This document shows positions 59,918-64,000 of a stretch of DNA of 64,000 nucleotides, in pieces; position 1 is the first letter of the stretch; every line of letters starts with the position of its first letter. The translations under genes and the position numbers were made by a program. Source of the DNA: Pseudomonas sp. LS-2 (lineage in GTDB: Bacteria > Pseudomonadota > Gammaproteobacteria > Pseudomonadales > Pseudomonadaceae); assembly GCF_003605735.1 (NCBI RefSeq), contig NZ_QXTJ01000033.1, forward strand, positions 161,708 to 225,707, in the 5' to 3' direction. Below the pieces are notes generated by a model, which was given only the letters and a program-made list of their open reading frames with translations, did not search any database and was not told the origin of the DNA.

Positions 59918-61297
59918 TCAAGCGACCGCCTCGACCTCCCGCGCCGGTATACGCATGATCATTCGCAAACCCTGTGCGGTGTTCTCCGCCCACATCTCGC
60001 CGCCTTGCAGCCGCACTGAATTGCGCGCGATGCTCAACCCCAGGCCGAAACCACCATCGCCCGGCCGCGCACCATCGAGGCGAATGAACGGGGCGAAAAT
60101 TCGCTCCAGTTCGCTTTCGTCCACGCCACCGCCCTGATCTTCCAGCCATAGCAGCCAATCATCCCCATCGCGCTGACCACTCAGACGCACGATGCCGTCG
60201 GATGGCGAATGACGGATGGCGTTGCGCAAGATGTTTTCCAGCGCCTGGGCCAAGGTATTGAGATGACCGCGCACCCAGCAATCGCTTTGCAGATCGCACA
60301 CCAGTTGGCGCGAAGGCCAACAGCTTTCGAAACAGGCGTTATCCACCAGCATGTCCCACAGCGCCAGGACCTGGATGTCCTCGTCAGGCAGTTTCTGCCG
60401 CTCGGCGTCGAGCCAGGCCAGGTGCAGGGTGTCGTCCACCAGCCGGCGCATGCCTTCGACCTCGCGACTCAGGCGTTCACGCAACTCCGGCAGGCTCTGT
60501 TCGCTGTCGCATGCCACCCGCAGCCGACTCAAGGGCGTGCGCAGTTCGTGGGACATGTCACGCAGCAACTGCTGTTGGACCTGCACGGTGGATTGCAGGC
60601 GGCTGGCCATGTGGTCGAACGCGCGATTGAGCTCGCCCAGTTCGTCCTGACGCGAGGTCATCTGTGGCGATAGCCGGTTGGACAGGCGATCCGCTCGCCA
60701 GGCGTTGGCCTGTTCGCGCAACTGGTTAAGCGGACGAATCAGCAGACGATAAAGGCCGACGCACAACAACAGCGTGAAAAGGCCGGGAATGATCACGTTG
60801 GTCAGCATCTGCCAGATCAGCGCGTGACGGCCCGGTTTGAAACGCTCGGGCAACTCGATGATCAGGCTGCCGAGGCTCGGATCGTTGGGAAACGGAATTT
60901 TCAACCAGGGCACGGTCTTCTGCCGACGACTCATGGGCCAGTCGACGCCGCGCATGAAGGTCAGACGCTGCACCTGAGCATCACTGAGCGGGATGCTGCT
61001 CAACGATTGCAAGTCGCGGCCGATGACGCCCACCCAGCCCTTTTCATGACGACGAACTTCCCGCAACCAGTCATCGATACCCCGCTCATTGCCAACGCCC
61101 CACGCCTGTTCGGCCTCGGCGGCGTAGCTGTTGAGCACCCTTCGGGCATCCGGCGACAAGAACGCATTCTGCGTTTCGATGTAACGGCCCCAGTACCAGC
61201 TGAGCCAGATCATCAGCAGGCAGAATCCCACCAGCAGAACGGCCAGCTTCCAGAACAACGAATGCCTGCCGGGCAGGCGGGAACGACGTTCACGCAT
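59918..61297 (-). CDS. Two-component sensor histidine kinase (PirS-like)
   Basis: A 459-residue inner-membrane kinase from the ATG at 61297. Transmembrane helices are near 15-36 and 163-186, with a roughly 125-residue periplasmic sensor between; HAMP follows (187-240), then H250 in RDMSHELRTPLSRLRVA, the N-box ALENILRNAIRHSP and G-boxes in GFGLGLSIARNSV. It overlaps the response regulator by 8 bases. Position between cysM and gacS matches PirS of P. aeruginosa (iron/siderophore-linked), but the adjacent receptor gene is absent here, so that role is uncertain. Confidence 0.9.
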   Translation of the reverse strand: MRERRSRLPGRHSLFWKLAVLLVGFCLLMIWLSWYWGRYIETQNAFLSPDARRVLNSYAAEAEQAWGVGNERGIDDWLREVRRHEKGWVGVIGRDLQSLSSIPLSDAQVQRLTFMRGVDWPMSRRQKTVPWLKIPFPNDPSLGSLIIELPERFKPGRHALIWQMLTNVIIPGLFTLLLCVGLYRLLIRPLNQLREQANAWRADRLSNRLSPQMTSRQDELGELNRAFDHMASRLQSTVQVQQQLLRDMSHELRTPLSRLRVACDSEQSLPELRERLSREVEGMRRLVDDTLHLAWLDAERQKLPDEDIQVLALWDMLVDNACFESCWPSRQLVCDLQSDCWVRGHLNTLAQALENILRNAIRHSPSDGIVRLSGQRDGDDWLLWLEDQGGGVDESELERIFAPFIRLDGARPGDGGFGLGLSIARNSVRLQGGEMWAENTAQGLRMIMRIPAREVEAVA

Positions 61298-62024
61298 CCG
61301 GTTCGGCTGCCGTGAGCACGTAACCCTTGCCCCATACCGTACGCAGATGGTGGGCTTCGTAGCCAATGGCCTTGAGCTTGCGACGGATCTGACTGACGTG
61401 CATGTCCAGGCTGCGATCATGCTGTGAGTAACCGCGTTGCAATACATGCTGATAAAGGAAGGGTTTGCTCAGGACGTCCTCGGGATTGCGCCAGAGGGTT
61501 TCCAGCAACCGGTACTCGCTGCCGGTCAATTGTGCGGCCACGCCTCTGAAGCTCACATCGCCAAGCCCTTCGCTGAAGGTGAGTTCATCGTGCACAGCGG
61601 GCTGCAGCGGGGCGGCGACCGGTGCATGGAAACGGCGCTCCAGCTCTACGCGTCTCAAGATGGCCTCGATCCGCACCCTCAACTCATCGACGCTGAACGG
61701 CTTGGGCAGGTAGTCGTCAGCACCATGGCGGAAACCGGTGATGCGGTCTGCCTCTGCGCCGAGTGCGGACATCAGGATGATCGGCATCGTGTGCCGACGA
61801 CGCAGATTGACCAGGATATCCAGGCCGTTCATGCCGGGCAGCAGAATGTCCATCAGCACCACGTCGAAGGCTTGCCGCTCTGCCCGCTCCAGACCTTCGG
61901 CGCCGTTCTGGCACCAGGTCACATGAAAGCCGCAACGGTCCAGTTGGTCATGGACGAAGGCACCCAGCACAGGATCGTCCTCGATGGCGAGTATGCTGGG
62001 GCGATGAATGATTGCGGGATTCAT
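61290..62024 (-). CDS. OmpR-family response regulator (PirR-like)
   Basis: A 244-residue regulator. The receiver has D59 (VVLMDILLPGMNG), an acidic pair at 16-17 (AIEDDPVL) and K108 (LPKPF). The C-terminal winged helix (about 150-238) has LTGSEYRLLETLWRNPEDVLSK and VSQIRRKLKAIG, then RTVWGKGYVL. The gene is the partner of the downstream kinase with which it overlaps by 8 bases. The regulon is unknown. Confidence 0.92.
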   Translation of the reverse strand: MNPAIIHRPSILAIEDDPVLGAFVHDQLDRCGFHVTWCQNGAEGLERAERQAFDVVLMDILLPGMNGLDILVNLRRRHTMPIILMSALGAEADRITGFRHGADDYLPKPFSVDELRVRIEAILRRVELERRFHAPVAAPLQPAVHDELTFSEGLGDVSFRGVAAQLTGSEYRLLETLWRNPEDVLSKPFLYQHVLQRGYSQHDRSLDMHVSQIRRKLKAIGYEAHHLRTVWGKGYVLTAAEPDA

Positions 62025-62263
62025 TGGCGTCTGCGAGTGATTCTCAGGCCGCGATTATTCAAGATTGCGCCTGCTTGAGCAATGGCGACTGGTCGACGGA
62101 CGTCGCAAGCGTGTTCGCTGACCGCCTGATTTGCCGGGTACACCCGCTCTCAAGTGGCTACACTGCGCACATTACCAAGGATTGCAAGGCAACCGTGGCG
62201 CAGGTCTTGCTTCATTTACGCTGCAAACACCGAGGCGTGATACAGAGTGCCGGAGAACGAAGT

Positions 62264-64000
<1,737 letters not shown>

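Overview
The window is chromosomal DNA of a fluorescent, non-aeruginosa Pseudomonas (P. fluorescens/P. syringae-like). The reasons are high G+C, ubiG-mupP-yciK, undA next to an rbdA-like gene, gbuR-gbuA, the order relA-rlmD-cysM-gacS, and several copies of Pseudomonas-type REP doublets. No prophage, insertion sequence, tRNA, rRNA or CRISPR array is visible. Almost all of it is core genome; the accessory-looking parts are two gene-poor stretches (27.4-28.3 kb and 52.1-53.2 kb).

Layout. 1-7 kb: gyrA (C-terminal part off the left edge), mtnA, a methylthioadenosine/S-adenosylhomocysteine deaminase, ubiG, mupP and a YciK-like dehydrogenase, covering methionine salvage, ubiquinone and cell-wall recycling. 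7-16 kb: a GGDEF cyclase, undA (1-undecene synthesis), an RbdA-like GGDEF-EAL protein, an ABC exporter, a DsbA-like protein, trhO, bolA and a DUF2059 protein. 16-20 kb: fumC, a quinone-reductase-like flavoprotein, a small DUF6316-like protein and tapT. 19.5-25.5 kb: a guanidinobutyrate locus (gbuR, gbuA, an SSS symporter, an NCS1 transporter) that also holds a carrier-protein-like gene without the phosphopantetheine serine and a 41-residue gene. 26-33 kb: rmuC, a 0.9-kb gene-poor region with DnaA-box-like 9-mers, two unrecognised genes, a FadL porin, a periplasmic peroxidase, and an MFS transporter overlapping a 39-residue membrane peptide.

33-42.2 kb: a ten-gene cobalamin operon on the minus strand (cobO-cobB-bluB-cbiB-cobD-cobQ-cobU-cobT-cobC-cobS). 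Every junction overlaps or abuts, and the operon is preceded by a cobalamin riboswitch. 42.4-49 kb: a sorbosone-dehydrogenase-like lipoprotein, two NlpC/P60 lipoproteins, a sirtuin, hda, an AI-2E-family permease and a DUF2066 protein. 49.5-52 kb: purM-purN and a DUF3108 protein. 52.1-53.2 kb: a long imperfect inverted repeat with simple tandem repeats inside. 53-64 kb: a 63-residue protein, a DUF2058 protein, mazG, relA, rlmD, cysM, a PirSR-like two-component pair, and gacS running off the right edge.

Regulation is a theme: two c-di-GMP proteins, relA and mazG, gacS, hda, one riboswitch, and at least three sequence classes of REP doublets placed almost only between genes. All functional calls come from reading motifs, lengths and gene order; no database search was run.
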